Shown piece after piece: positions 43,391 through 51,913 of a DNA stretch of 64,000 nucleotides (position 1 is its first letter; every line of letters starts with the position of its first letter). A program made the position numbers and the translations under genes. This DNA comes from an uncultured Prevotella sp. GTDB taxonomy: Bacteria; Bacteroidota; Bacteroidia; Bacteroidales; Bacteroidaceae. The DNA lies in the NCBI RefSeq assembly GCF_937863835.1, contig NZ_CALMHT010000181.1, positions 1 through 64,000 on the forward strand. Direction: 5' to 3'. The notes below the pieces were generated by a model. It worked only from the letters and a program-made list of their open reading frames with translations. It was not told where the DNA came from and ran no database searches.

Positions 43391-44299
43391 ATGATTTTCA
43401 AGGAATTCTTTTATTTGCAGAAGTCCGACCGCAAAGTTGTGCTTGTATTTCTTACAGTTATTGTGGTCGCCTTGTCTGTCATATATATAGTCGGCGGAAA
43501 AAACAGTCGTACGCCGGTTAGTGAATCTGATGCAGATTCATCCAATTCCATCGGGATTTATCAGGATGGCGCTCATCACAATTATGATGTGAATGGTAAC
43601 AGAGCGGAACTATTCCCTTTTGATCCCAATACGGCAGACAGCACCCAACTTCTTCGTCTTGGTCTGCAGCCTTGGCAGGTACGTAATATATATAAGTATA
43701 GGGCGGCGGGAGGTGTATACCGCAGTCCGTCCGACTTTGCCCGTCTTTATGGATTGACAGTCAAACAGTATCGTGAGATGCGTCCATATATCCATATTTC
43801 GACAGATTATGCTCCGGCATCAGAAGTTTATCAGTCGGGCGACCGGTCATCTTCTATGCATCAAGCCAGATACGAACGTGATACATTGCGTTATCCTGTC
43901 AAGATAAAACTTACTGAACATATAGCCCTTAATATTGCGGATACTAGTTCACTGAAGAAAGTGCCCGGTATTGGTAGCGGTTATGCCCGTGCTATTGCCA
44001 GATATCGTGAGCGTTTAGGCGGTTTTTACAGTGTCGAACAACTTCGCGAGATAGAAGGTTTTCCGGAAGAGTCAATGCGTTATTTCACGTTAGGTACAGA
44101 CAATATCCGAAAAATAAATATCAATCGACTTAGTCTTAGTCAGTTGCGTCGCCACCCATATATTACGTTTTATATGGCTAAGAACATCGTGGAATATCGC
44201 CGGTTGCGCGGACCGATACATAGTCTGCAAGATCTTAGGTTATTACAGGACTTTTCTCCTTCTGTTATACTACGTTTGCAACCTTATGTGGAATTTTAG
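43391..44299 (+). CDS. Helix-hairpin-helix protein, ComEA-like
   Basis: A 302-residue protein with an N-terminal membrane anchor (VVLVFLTVIVVALSVIYIVGG, about residues 16-36) and three helix-hairpin-helix units after a flexible linker: PFDPNTADSTQLLRLGLQPW (first), LNIADTSSLKKVPGIGSGYA (second, the best match), and ININRLSLSQLRRHPYITFY (third). HhH pairs bind DNA backbone or serve protein contacts; ComEA uses one for DNA uptake. The gene starts two bases after the symporter stop, so they are co-transcribed, but the functional link is unknown. No other competence genes are near. Confidence 0.85.
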   Translation: MIFKEFFYLQKSDRKVVLVFLTVIVVALSVIYIVGGKNSRTPVSESDADSSNSIGIYQDGAHHNYDVNGNRAELFPFDPNTADSTQLLRLGLQPWQVRNIYKYRAAGGVYRSPSDFARLYGLTVKQYREMRPYIHISTDYAPASEVYQSGDRSSSMHQARYERDTLRYPVKIKLTEHIALNIADTSSLKKVPGIGSGYARAIARYRERLGGFYSVEQLREIEGFPEESMRYFTLGTDNIRKININRLSLSQLRRHPYITFYMAKNIVEYRRLRGPIHSLQDLRLLQDFSPSVILRLQPYVEF

Positions 44300-44811
44300 G
44301 GCCAGTTGATACACTGCCTTATGAGTAAGCTTCACAAGGTATCTTCTTAAGTAGTGTGCAAATTCTCTCGTGCGACGTGGAAAAGCCATATAGTAACTTG
44401 ACCTTCTGTTATCACTGTGTCTTTTTTGAAATTCACCGCTTTTGAGTTGCAAATCCACCGCTTTTGAAGAAGATTTAGGCCTAAAAATGATTCGATACTA
44501 GTGGGGTTGCTCTTTATCCCCACCGCTTACGCAACAATTTTAGGCCTAAAAGTTGTATAAATCCATCGATTTGAGTCTCTGAACAAGCTGATTCGCACAA
44601 CTGGATATACGATTAGTGTGACGTTTGTGCGTGGCTTTATGACGTTTGCAACCGTTATTGCCGACCATTAACATATTGGATGTCAGCGGTTTCAGCTTTT
44701 CTGTGACGCTGTTACGTTTTTATTTTGATTTTCAAACCGTAGGCAAAAAATAATGCTTCGAAATGATTGTTTTCCCCAACTTATCCGCTGCCCCGACTTT
44801 TAGAATAAAGA
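44300..44811. other. Gene-free stretch with short repeats
   Basis: About 510 bases with no credible coding frame. It contains two copies of the palindrome TTTAGGCCTAAA (44474-44485 and the one centred at 44545), CACCGCTTTTGA twice (44434-44445 and 44456-44467) with a third partial copy CACCGCTTACG at 44521-44531, and TGACGTTTG-like units (around 44619 and 44640). No tRNA, rRNA or riboswitch motif that I recognise. It could be a decayed element or an untranslated RNA. Confidence 0.6.
44434..44555. repeat. CACCGCTT repeats and paired TTTAGGCCTAAA palindromes
   Basis: The unit runs CACCGCTTTTGA, CACCGCTTTTGA, TTTAGGCCTAAA, CACCGCTTACG, TTTAGGCCTAAA. The second palindrome is extended on both sides (ACAA ... 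TTGT, 44533-44555) with one bulged G. The repetition of a CACCGCTT box plus an AGGCCT palindrome suggests a duplicated unit of roughly 65-70 bases. Confidence 0.6.
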
Positions 44812-44837
44812 AGCCAAGTGGCATTTGCTACTTGGCT
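44812..44837 (-). terminator. Terminator of tRNA-Pro, possibly bidirectional
   Basis: AGCCAAGT (44812-44819) and ACTTGGCT (44830-44837) form a perfect 8-bp stem with a 10-base loop. The minus strand continues TCTTTATTCT, and the plus strand reads TTTT, so both directions may be served. It lies 10 bases after tRNA-Pro. Confidence 0.65.
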
Positions 44838-44847
44838 TTTGAAGCAG

Positions 44848-44920
44848 TCGGGATGAGGCGACTCGAACGCCCGACCCCTACGTCCCGAACGTAGTGCGCT
44901 ACCAACTGCGCTACATCCCG
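44848..44920 (-). tRNA. tRNA-Pro (anticodon CGG)
   Basis: The minus strand begins CGGGATGTAGCGCAGTTGG, has the anticodon arm CTACG-TTCGGGA-CGTAG with anticodon CGG, a T arm GGGCG-TTCGAGT-CGCCT, and closes with CATCCCG plus discriminator A. The acceptor stem CGGGATG/CATCCCG is perfect. A minus-strand -7 box TACCTTTG (44936-44943) lies 15 bases upstream. Confidence 0.96.
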
Positions 44921-44993
44921 CTCCGTTTGGTGATGCAAAGGTACTCTATTTTTCTCGAACTCGTGCAATTTTTAAAAGAAAAATGGCTAAAAA

Positions 44994-45026
44994 TTTGTTA
45001 GAGTGATAAAAAAGGTCTATCTTTGC
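44994..45026 (+). promoter_or_regulatory. Promoter of tRNA-Phe
   Basis: TTTG at 44994-44997 and TATCTTTG at 45019-45026, spaced 21 bases. The -7 box ends 17 bases before the tRNA 5' end. Confidence 0.7.
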
Positions 45027-45043
45027 ACCCGCAAACAGCAAAG

Positions 45044-45115
45044 GTGCCATAGCTCAGTTGGTAGAGCAAAGGACTGAAAATCCTTGTGTCCCCGGTTCGA
45101 TTCCTGGTGGTACCA
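45044..45115 (+). tRNA. tRNA-Phe (anticodon GAA)
   Basis: GGTGCCATAGCTCAGTTGG at the 5' end, anticodon arm AGGACTGAAAATCCT with anticodon GAA, T arm CCCGG-TTCGATT-CCTGG, acceptor stem GGTGCCA/TGGTACC with one G-U pair, then discriminator A. No CCA is encoded. Confidence 0.96.
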
Positions 45116-45120
45116 CATAA

Positions 45121-45149
45121 AAAGCCGCTTTTTTCGAAGCGGCTTTTTT
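45121..45149 (+). terminator. Intrinsic terminator after tRNA-Phe, bidirectional
   Basis: GCCGCTT (45124-45130) and AAGCGGC (45137-45143) form a GC-rich stem followed by six T. On the minus strand the stem is followed by TTTTT, so it can also end the histidine kinase transcript. Confidence 0.88.
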
Positions 45150-45174
45150 GTTCCCTTATATTCCCAGCATGTAA

Positions 45175-46791
45175 TCAGCTTTCTGTTTTAATGGTTCCCG
45201 TTTGGCATGGCATCGTGAACTTAAATGTAGAGCCTTGTCCTTCTTTGGAACTGACGGTGATTTTTCCGTCTAAACGTTTAGCAATGTTTTTACATATTGA
45301 CAGTCCCAGTCCGGTTCCAGGTACGAACTCGTCCAGTTTGACAAATCGCCCGAAGATTTTTCTCAGTTGACCTTTGGGAATTCCCGTCCCGGTATCTTTC
45401 ACATAGAAAGAGATGTTGCCGTCTTTGACAACATATCCCAGTTTGACACTTCCTGTCTCAGTATGCTTGATGGCATTGGTAAGAAAGTTGGTGAGCAACT
45501 GTTGCAGGCGTGTCTCGTCGCAGAAAATATCACAGTGTTCCTGATGCTGGTCGAATAACAGTTGAACGTTTTCACCCGTATGTTTTTCGAGTGAGGTCAC
45601 TAGGTTTTTGCACAGACTGTTTACATCGGTCATTTTGAAGGTAAACTCCTGCAGTCCTGATTCCATCTTCGACAAATCGAGTATGTCAGAGATGAGTTGA
45701 AGCAGTACTTTCGAATTACTTTGGATAATGTTTCGGAATTTGTTTTTGTCCTTTTCATACTCGTCATCGCAAAGTAGTGTGGAGAAACCGACGATGGCAT
45801 TGAGGGGCGTGCGGATTTCATGGCTCATGTTGGCTAGAAAAGCATTCTTCAGATGGTCCGCCCTTTCTGCCCTGTCGCGTGCCTTCTGTAGGGCCAGCGC
45901 CGACTCTTTGAGTTCGGTGATATCGTAGTTGACACTAATAAGTTCAATGATTCCTTTGCCAGGGGCGTATTCAGTAATGATGCCGAACTTTCGGATCCAG
46001 TTCCAACCTGTTTGGGGAGCTGACCGTTTGATTCTTACCTCTGCCTGATATGACTTCATTTTCCCCTCTTTCAGTAGCGTGAGATTCTCTATTAGACTTT
46101 TGCGGTCAGCGGGGTGCACGTTCTTGTATTTCCCGAAAATTTCGCTGAAGGGTGTGGTCTCTTCTTCGCCCAGATTCTTATACCATTGTTTGATGGCATA
46201 TCCTGTGTTGTCTACAAGATTGACCTTGGTATATCCTATTTTTGCGAAATCAGAGATAATGGCAAAGAAATTTTCGAAGTCGTTCACTTTGCTGATAGCT
46301 AGTAGGCGGTCGGTGTCTTCTATGCTCATATTGACATACCCGTAGTGATTGCCTTCAGGGTCATAGAGTTTAATCACTTTCTGACTAAGATTGATGACAC
46401 CTGTGCGTGAAGAATGGTAATGTGCATGATTGAGGTCAAAGTTGATATGGTGTTCTGTCTTGTCAATGCTTTCCACCTGGTGCATCCGCTGTTTGCTGAT
46501 TTGGTTTCTGAAGAAACTTTTACTGAGAACCTCTTTCTCATCTATGATACCGAACATGTCTGAGAATTTATTATTGAAACTGACTAGTTTCGCCTCTTTA
46601 TCAAAGATACTGATGGCAACAGGGATATTATCGAAGATGTTTTTGAGAAACCAAGTCTGATCTTTTAGGTCTTCTTGGTAATTCGTCATCTGCGAACGAC
46701 TGTCTTCCAACTCTTTTTCCAGTTCTTTAATTCTGGATGTTAGTATGGCGATAGTTCTTTTGTCATCATTGGCTTGTGAGTTTCCTCCCAT
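45175..46791 (-). CDS. PAS-domain sensor histidine kinase
   Basis: A 538-residue soluble-looking kinase with no membrane helix. An N-terminal coiled coil (residues 12-45) precedes a PAS domain (about 46-160, [20 protein letters not shown]), a second PAS-like region with a PAC strand (about 170-292, ending [18 protein letters not shown]), a dimerisation domain with the phosphoacceptor His324 in [16 protein letters not shown], and a HATPase domain with N box [12 protein letters not shown]1 DTGTGIP and G2 GTGLGLS. No receiver domain is fused and no response regulator lies next to it, so its partner is unknown. It follows murF by 39 bases on the same strand, which may be a chance operon. Confidence 0.93.
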   Translation of the reverse strand: MGGNSQANDDKRTIAILTSRIKELEKELEDSRSQMTNYQEDLKDQTWFLKNIFDNIPVAISIFDKEAKLVSFNNKFSDMFGIIDEKEVLSKSFFRNQISKQRMHQVESIDKTEHHINFDLNHAHYHSSRTGVINLSQKVIKLYDPEGNHYGYVNMSIEDTDRLLAISKVNDFENFFAIISDFAKIGYTKVNLVDNTGYAIKQWYKNLGEEETTPFSEIFGKYKNVHPADRKSLIENLTLLKEGKMKSYQAEVRIKRSAPQTGWNWIRKFGIITEYAPGKGIIELISVNYDITELKESALALQKARDRAERADHLKNAFLANMSHEIRTPLNAIVGFSTLLCDDEYEKDKNKFRNIIQSNSKVLLQLISDILDLSKMESGLQEFTFKMTDVNSLCKNLVTSLEKHTGENVQLLFDQHQEHCDIFCDETRLQQLLTNFLTNAIKHTETGSVKLGYVVKDGNISFYVKDTGTGIPKGQLRKIFGRFVKLDEFVPGTGLGLSICKNIAKRLDGKITVSSKEGQGSTFKFTMPCQTGTIKTES

Positions 46792-46830
46792 ATTTTATTC
46801 GTATCAAATTTCTTTTTGATGGAATACATA

Positions 46831-48132
46831 TTAAAGTAGTTCAGGTAATTGAAACAGTTTGATGCCGTTGCTTCCTTTAATCAGCAGATAGAAACCTTCA
46901 GGTCGTTCTTTCATGATGGCAGCTTTCACTTCGTCTACATTGTCGAATTTGCGAAATCCACAACGGGTCTTGCCGAATTCATTACCCACGAGCCATACGT
47001 TGGTGATGCCTGCATCCTGTAGAAAGTCCACCACTTTCTGGTGTTCTTCACCGCTCACGTCACCCAGTTCGCGCATATCCCCTAAAATAGCCATTTTAGG
47101 TTTCACATCCATATCGCGGAAGTTTTTCAGAGCAGCGCTCATGCTGGTAGGGTTGGCGTTGTAAGTGTCTACAATCAGTTTGTTATGCTGAGTAACTGTC
47201 AGTTGTGAGCGGTTGTTACTTGGTATATAATTGGTCAGGGCATGGTCTATCTGTTCAGGCGAAACGCCGAAGTATAGTCCGATGCATGCAGCTGCCAGCA
47301 TATTATAGATGTTGTAACTGCCTATCAGATGCGTCTGCACCTCATGCCATTCACCGGCACCGTGGCGCCATTCGAACTTGAGGAACGGAGCGCAAGAAAT
47401 CACTTTCCCGTTGGCGCATAGGTCGTCATTGTCAGCCGTACCATATTTCACCAATTTCAAATCGTGTGAGATCTTTGCCAGATGCTCGTTTTCATGGTCA
47501 ATGAATACCACACTCTCAGGTTTCGTACGTAAGAAGTCGTATAGTTCGCCTTTGGTCTTGATAACCCCTTCGAAAGAGCCGAATCCCTGTAGATGTGCTT
47601 TGCCCACATTCGTGATGATACCGAAGTCAGGTTCCACAATATTCACCAGCGTCTTTATTTCTCCCGGATGATTGGCACCCATCTCCACCACGGCGATGTC
47701 GTTATCCTTCGTCAGACGAAGTAATGTTTTAGGCACCCCGATGTGATTATTGAAGTTGCCCAGTGTATACAGTACATTGTATTTCTCGGCAAGGACCGTC
47801 GAAATCAGTTCTTTTGTTGTCGTTTTGCCATTCGTACCTGTCACACCGATGATTTTGGTACCCAGTTGGCGGCGGTGATAGTTGGCAAGGTCTTGCAGTG
47901 CTTTCAGACAGTTGTCCACAAGAACAAACCGTTTGTCATCCTCTTTCAGATACTGTCTCTCGTCTACGACAGCATAAGAGCAACCCTGTTCGATAGCTTT
48001 GCCGGCATAAGCATTGCCATTGAAAGATTCACCTTTCAGAGCGAAGAATATGGAACCCTTCGGACAGTCGCGGCTATCAGTCGTTATCTGCGGGTGTTCC
48101 AAAAAAATACGATAAAGTTCAGATATTTCCAT
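46831..48132 (-). CDS. murF: UDP-MurNAc-tripeptide--D-Ala-D-Ala ligase MurF
   Basis: A 433-residue Mur ligase, which completes the UDP-MurNAc-pentapeptide. The start at 48132 (MEISELYRIFLEHPQITTDS) fits the family. The P-loop is [20 protein letters not shown], followed by NFNNHIGVPKTLLRLTKDND, VVEMGANHPGEIKTL and NVGKAHLQGFGS. The C-terminal domain has VDTYNANPTSMSAALKNF and AILGDMRELGD, both MurF hallmarks. Unlike in many bacteria it lies outside the division cluster, between a short-chain dehydrogenase and a histidine kinase. The upstream gap of 169 bases contains a long inverted repeat. Confidence 0.96.
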   Translation of the reverse strand: MEISELYRIFLEHPQITTDSRDCPKGSIFFALKGESFNGNAYAGKAIEQGCSYAVVDERQYLKEDDKRFVLVDNCLKALQDLANYHRRQLGTKIIGVTGTNGKTTTKELISTVLAEKYNVLYTLGNFNNHIGVPKTLLRLTKDNDIAVVEMGANHPGEIKTLVNIVEPDFGIITNVGKAHLQGFGSFEGVIKTKGELYDFLRTKPESVVFIDHENEHLAKISHDLKLVKYGTADNDDLCANGKVISCAPFLKFEWRHGAGEWHEVQTHLIGSYNIYNMLAAACIGLYFGVSPEQIDHALTNYIPSNNRSQLTVTQHNKLIVDTYNANPTSMSAALKNFRDMDVKPKMAILGDMRELGDVSGEEHQKVVDFLQDAGITNVWLVGNEFGKTRCGFRKFDNVDEVKAAIMKERPEGFYLLIKGSNGIKLFQLPELL

Positions 48133-48204
48133 TATTCGAATAATTATTGGGTACAAAGTTAGTGCAAAACAAAGACAAATGCAAAATATACTTATTTATT
48201 TGTT

Positions 48205-48295
48205 CCACCGTATGAAAAAAATTTCCTTGAAGGAAAAAAAATTATCCTTGAAGAATAAAAAATTTCCCTTCAAGGAAAATTTTCCCGCACGGTGG
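48205..48295. repeat. 91-bp nested inverted-repeat element
   Basis: An outer stem CCACCGT (48205-48211) with ACGGTGG (48289-48295) encloses an imperfect inverted repeat built from TTTCCTTGAAGGAAA (left) and TTTCCCTTCAAGGAAAATTTT (right), plus a middle copy ATCCTTGAAGAAT. The unit TCCTTGAAG occurs three times in alternating orientation. It lies between the SDR stop and the murF start, both on the minus strand. It could be a terminator-like or mobile miniature repeat; no transposase is near. Confidence 0.7.
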
Positions 48296-48301
48296 GGGGT
48301 C

Positions 48302-49072
48302 TTATTCCTTACGATTTGGGTCTTTGCTTACCACAAAACTATTGGCCTGATGTGTAGCTAAAACCAAAACTTCAGCAATCTGCACATGTTCGGGGGCACT
48401 GGCAGCGTAGAAAGCTACATCGGCTATGTCGTTACCGTTCAGGGGATGAATGCCGTTGTATACGTTGTCGGCCTTGTCTTTGTTGCCGTAGAAGCGGGTT
48501 ACACTGAAATTGGTCTCCACGAGTCCCGGCTTGATGTTGGTTACCCGTATACGTGTGTCGGCGAGGTCGATACGCAAGCCGTCACTGATAGCTTTTACAG
48601 CCGACTTGGTGGCACAATAAACATTGCCGCCAGCATAAGCGGCGTCGCCTGCCAGACTACCCATATTGATTACGTGTCCGCGGTTGCGCTCTACCATGTG
48701 GGGCACAATGAGATGAGTCATCGTAAGCATTCCCTTGATATTGGTGTCTATCATTGTCTCCCAATATTCAGGAGCCAACTCGTATTCTTTTTCAAGTCCA
48801 AGAGCGAGGCCGGCATTGTTGATCAGTACATCAACATCACGCCATTTACCTGCAAGCGATTCTACAGCTTCGGTGGCGGCCTTGCGGTCACGTATATCAA
48901 ATGTGAGCGACTTTACATCAGTGCCGTCGGCATTCAGTTCCTTTTGTAATGTATCCAATTTTTCCTGGTTACGACCGGTAAGTATCAAGTCGTATCCACC
49001 TGCCGAAAAACGACGTGCACAAGCTTCTCCGATACCGCTTGTGGCTCCTGTTATCAATGCTATCTTCTTCAT
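48302..49072 (-). CDS. SDR-family oxidoreductase (YdfG-like)
   Basis: A 256-residue classical short-chain dehydrogenase. The dinucleotide-binding site is IALITGATSGIGEACARRF (residues 4-22), with LINNAGLALG downstream (NNAG). The catalytic triad Ser-Tyr-Lys appears in NMGSLAGDAAYAGGNVYCATKSAVKA (Ser, YxxxK). The order and wording match the YdfG/3-hydroxy acid dehydrogenase group, NADP-linked enzymes for L-serine and 3-hydroxypropionate. A minus-strand -7 box (CAAAGGTA on the plus strand, 49096-49103) lies 23 bases upstream. Exact substrate uncertain. Confidence 0.9.
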   Translation of the reverse strand: MKKIALITGATSGIGEACARRFSAGGYDLILTGRNQEKLDTLQKELNADGTDVKSLTFDIRDRKAATEAVESLAGKWRDVDVLINNAGLALGLEKEYELAPEYWETMIDTNIKGMLTMTHLIVPHMVERNRGHVINMGSLAGDAAYAGGNVYCATKSAVKAISDGLRIDLADTRIRVTNIKPGLVETNFSVTRFYGNKDKADNVYNGIHPLNGNDIADVAFYAASAPEHVQIAEVLVLATHQANSFVVSKDPNRKE

Positions 49073-49232
49073 ATTATAAATATTCTTTGATGGAGCAAAG
49101 GTACGAATAATTTAATTATTATAGGGACATTTGAGATAAAAATGTTGAAAATAGGAAAATGTACGTGTAAATAGGCGGAATAATCGAATTTTTGCACTAT
49201 CTTTGCGAAAAGAAAAGCAATTTATTATCTTG

Positions 49233-50084
49233 ATGAAAGGTCTTTTAAACTATACAATTAATGTGAAGGGACGTCTGCTCGACCTCTCTGAACCACAGGT
49301 GATGGGTATCCTTAATGTTACGCCCGACTCCTTTTATGCAGGCAGTCGTAAACAGACAGAGAAGGAAATTGCTCTCCGCGCCGATCAGATCATAGACGAA
49401 GGCGGCACCATTATTGATATAGGGGCGTTCTCTACACGCCCTGGTGCTGCAGAGGTGACATCAGAGGAGGAAATGACTCGTATGCGCCGTGCGCTTGAGA
49501 TTGTACGCAAGCAGCAGCCCGATGCGATTATCTCTATTGATACATTCCGCCCCGAGGTGGCAAAGATGTCGGTAGAGGAATTCGGTGCAGATATGATCAA
49601 TGATGTGTCGGAAGGAGGCATAACGGGGATTGTCAATACGCCTTTGGAACAAACTTCTGATGATACTTATCCTGCGATGTTCCGTATGGTGGCACAGCTC
49701 GGTGTACCATATATATTAATGTCGGTGCAGAAGGATATCCATGATATGATGATTGGTTTTGCGCACGAGATACAACAGCTTCGCGACCTTGGAGCCAAGG
49801 ATATCATACTTGATCCCGGATTCGGATTCGGTAAGACACTGGAACAGAATTATAAACTGATGGACGAGATGGATAAACTTCGCGAACTGGAACTGCCTAT
49901 ATTGGTGGGCATTTCGCGTAAGTCGATGATATTCAAGTTGCTAGGTCTTACAGCAGATGAATCTCTTAACGGTACGTCCGTACTCAATACCATCGCCTTG
50001 CAGAAGGGCGCATCGATACTCCGTGTGCACGATGTGAAGGAATGTGTAGAGGTGACCAAGATAGTAAAAGAAATGCTCAAATAA
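49233..50084 (+). CDS. folP: Dihydropteroate synthase
   Basis: A 283-residue folate enzyme that joins the pterin pyrophosphate to para-aminobenzoate. The ATG at 49233 (MKGLLNYTINVKGR) is chosen because the extended TTG start falls in a -7 box TATCTTTG (49198-49205). Motifs are VMGILNVTPDSFYAGS (about 24-39), GGTIIDIGAFSTRPGA (pterin loop), DMINDVSEGG and ILDPGFGFGKTLEQNY. This is the sulfonamide target. It is followed after nine bases by cdaA, an arrangement seen across the phylum. Confidence 0.95.
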   Translation: MKGLLNYTINVKGRLLDLSEPQVMGILNVTPDSFYAGSRKQTEKEIALRADQIIDEGGTIIDIGAFSTRPGAAEVTSEEEMTRMRRALEIVRKQQPDAIISIDTFRPEVAKMSVEEFGADMINDVSEGGITGIVNTPLEQTSDDTYPAMFRMVAQLGVPYILMSVQKDIHDMMIGFAHEIQQLRDLGAKDIILDPGFGFGKTLEQNYKLMDEMDKLRELELPILVGISRKSMIFKLLGLTADESLNGTSVLNTIALQKGASILRVHDVKECVEVTKIVKEMLK

Positions 50085-50093
50085 AATAATAAA

Positions 50094-50867
50094 ATGTTCT
50101 TCGAGTTTGGCATAAAAGACATTATAGACATCTTTCTGGTAGCGCTGATGCTTTATTACATCTATCGCCTGATGAAAGAATCGCGATCGCTCAATGTGTT
50201 TATAGGCATATTGATATTTGTGATCGTATGGCTTTTCGTGTCCCAGGTTCTTGAGATGAAACTGCTCGGAGCAATCATGGACAAATTGGTCAGTGTGGGT
50301 GTTATTGCCCTTATCATCCTTTTCCAGGAAGAGATACGCAAGTTCCTGTATACGCTCGGAGCCCATCAGAGGATGAAGGTGCTGATGAAATTTTTCTCTT
50401 CCAACTCTTCTTCCTCAGAAAATGTCGACAAGACGGCCATTATGCCTATTGTTTTGGCTTGTATGAGTATGAGTAAGGGGAAGGTAGGTGCCCTGATTGT
50501 TATAGAACGTTCGGCACCGCTTGATGATATCGTGGATACAGGTGATAAGATAGACGCGAATATCAATCAACGGTTGATAGAAAATATTTTCTTTAAGAAT
50601 TCGCCGCTTCATGATGGTGCTATGGTGATATCGGCCAAGCGAGTCAAGGCAGCGGGTTGTATCCTGCCGGTTTCTCATAATCTAGATATACCTAAGGATC
50701 TCGGACTGCGCCATCGTGCCGCCATGGGAATATCTCAGGAGTCGGATGCCATAGCTATTGTGGTATCAGAGGAAACTGGTAATATATCTGTTGCTATCAA
50801 GGGTAATTTCCAGTTGCGTCTGTCGGCAGAACAATTGGAAAGTATTCTGACCCAGGAGATGGCTTAA
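50094..50867 (+). CDS. cdaA: Diadenylate cyclase CdaA
   Basis: A 257-residue membrane-bound enzyme making cyclic di-AMP from two ATP. Three hydrophobic segments occupy residues 8-82 (IDIFLVALMLYYIYRLMK, VFIGILIFVIVWLFVS, VGVIALIILF). The DAC domain carries SPLHDGAMVISAKRV (DGA motif) and LRHRAAMGISQESDAIAIVV (RHR motif). Cyclic di-AMP controls potassium and osmotic balance and wall homeostasis. It lies downstream of folP and converges with the AraC gene, overlapping it by four bases. No GdpP-type phosphodiesterase is in the window. Confidence 0.95.
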   Translation: MFFEFGIKDIIDIFLVALMLYYIYRLMKESRSLNVFIGILIFVIVWLFVSQVLEMKLLGAIMDKLVSVGVIALIILFQEEIRKFLYTLGAHQRMKVLMKFFSSNSSSSENVDKTAIMPIVLACMSMSKGKVGALIVIERSAPLDDIVDTGDKIDANINQRLIENIFFKNSPLHDGAMVISAKRVKAAGCILPVSHNLDIPKDLGLRHRAAMGISQESDAIAIVVSEETGNISVAIKGNFQLRLSAEQLESILTQEMA

Positions 50868-51736
50868 CTTTTTGTCATTTTCCGGTAAGCTTTGGGAGAC
50901 ATACCTACGTATTGCTTAAAGTATTTCCCGAAAAATGATTGTGTGGGGAAGTTCAGACTGATAGTTATTTCCTTGATACTGGCGTTACTGTATTGTAATT
51001 GGTTTTTTGCATCGGATATGACCAGGTCTATGATCCATTGCAGGGCAGGTTTACCTGTCTTCGTTTTCACCAGTCCCGACAGATAACTGGACGTTATGCA
51101 CAGTTTGTCGGCATAGAAGTTTACTTCTCTATGCTTATGGTAGTTCTTGTAGATGTTTACAATAAATTCATTTACCAGAAGATCGGTGCGCTCCTGATGT
51201 AATGGTTCCATCGGATGTGATGAAAGAAGTAAGTTTACCAATTCATATATAATCGTGTTGCCGATCGACTTGATTAATTCGCGTACAACGATGCGCCGTT
51301 GTCCTGTGATATTCTCGTTACTCTCATTCTTAATACGTTCCTGTAACGACTTAAACAGGTATTTTATATTATCGAATTGACTTTCGGTTAGCGACAGACA
51401 GGGGTTTGATCTAAAAAAGAGTTGACTGCGTATATCCAGTATATTGTTGATAACAGGGGTTACAAAATCGTAATCCACCCGTATAGCCATACCTCTTAAA
51501 TCTGTACTTACGTGTAAGGTATGTACGAATACAGAAGGTGTAAAGAAGTACATGTCACCTTTTTGTATAGTGTATAAATGGTCATCTATATTTACTTCTA
51601 CGCGTCCTGACGTGCATAAGAAAACACCAAGGAAATCTTTCTCATACGACTTCGGATTAATGTCAATCAGTTTAGTCGTCTCAACGTCTACATCCAAATA
51701 ATCGAATGGTAATTGTAATTGTACTAAGTCGGTCAT
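50864..51736 (-). CDS. AraC-family regulator divergent from the RND efflux operon
   Basis: A 290-residue regulator with an N-terminal cupin-like sensor half (VFLCTSGRVEVNIDDHLYT, about residues 35-55) and a C-terminal DNA-binding half ending SLNFPTQSFFGKYFKQYVG plus MSPKAYRKMTKS. The C-terminal 90 residues resemble those of the AraC protein at 7691-8569. A minus-strand -7 box TAAATTTG (51753-51760) lies 16 bases upstream of the start. It is divergent from the RND adaptor gene, and an inverted repeat (51786-51820) in the shared intergenic region is a candidate operator. It probably controls the efflux genes, but the signal is unknown. Confidence 0.88.
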   Translation of the reverse strand: MTDLVQLQLPFDYLDVDVETTKLIDINPKSYEKDFLGVFLCTSGRVEVNIDDHLYTIQKGDMYFFTPSVFVHTLHVSTDLRGMAIRVDYDFVTPVINNILDIRSQLFFRSNPCLSLTESQFDNIKYLFKSLQERIKNESNENITGQRRIVVRELIKSIGNTIIYELVNLLLSSHPMEPLHQERTDLLVNEFIVNIYKNYHKHREVNFYADKLCITSSYLSGLVKTKTGKPALQWIIDLVISDAKNQLQYSNASIKEITISLNFPTQSFFGKYFKQYVGMSPKAYRKMTKS

Positions 51737-51785
51737 ATTATTTATTTTGGTGCAAATTTAGTAATTATTGTTTGAAAATAAACCA

Positions 51786-51820
51786 ATTTTGATTACGAAA
51801 TATATTATTTACATCAAAAT
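51786..51820. promoter_or_regulatory. Inverted repeat ATTTTGAT...ATCAAAAT, possible operator
   Basis: ATTTTGAT (51786-51793) and ATCAAAAT (51813-51820) are exact reverse complements, 19 bases apart, between the AraC gene and the RND operon. The centre-to-centre distance of 27 bases (under three helical turns) is plausible for a regulator dimer. Role inferred only. Confidence 0.4.
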
Positions 51821-51846
51821 AGAACAATCTATTTGCAATTTCAACC

Positions 51847-51877
51847 TTGTTTGGCATAGTTTTACGCTGTACTTTTG
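51847..51877 (+). promoter_or_regulatory. Promoter of the RND efflux operon
   Basis: TTG at 51847-51849 and TACTTTTG at 51870-51877, spaced 20 bases, match the -33/-7 consensus. The translation start at 51914 leaves a leader of about 30 bases. Confidence 0.6.
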
Positions 51878-51913
51878 CAGCCGAAAATATATACAAACAA
51901 AATTTTTATAGGT

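Noticed and set aside
44270..44458. A 62-residue minus-strand reading frame after the helix-hairpin-helix gene
   Set aside because: It overlaps the end of a real gene, shows no family features and has no promoter or ribosome site.
44300..44811. A CRISPR array
   Set aside because: The repeats are short, few, unevenly spaced and have no unique spacers; no cas genes are in the window.
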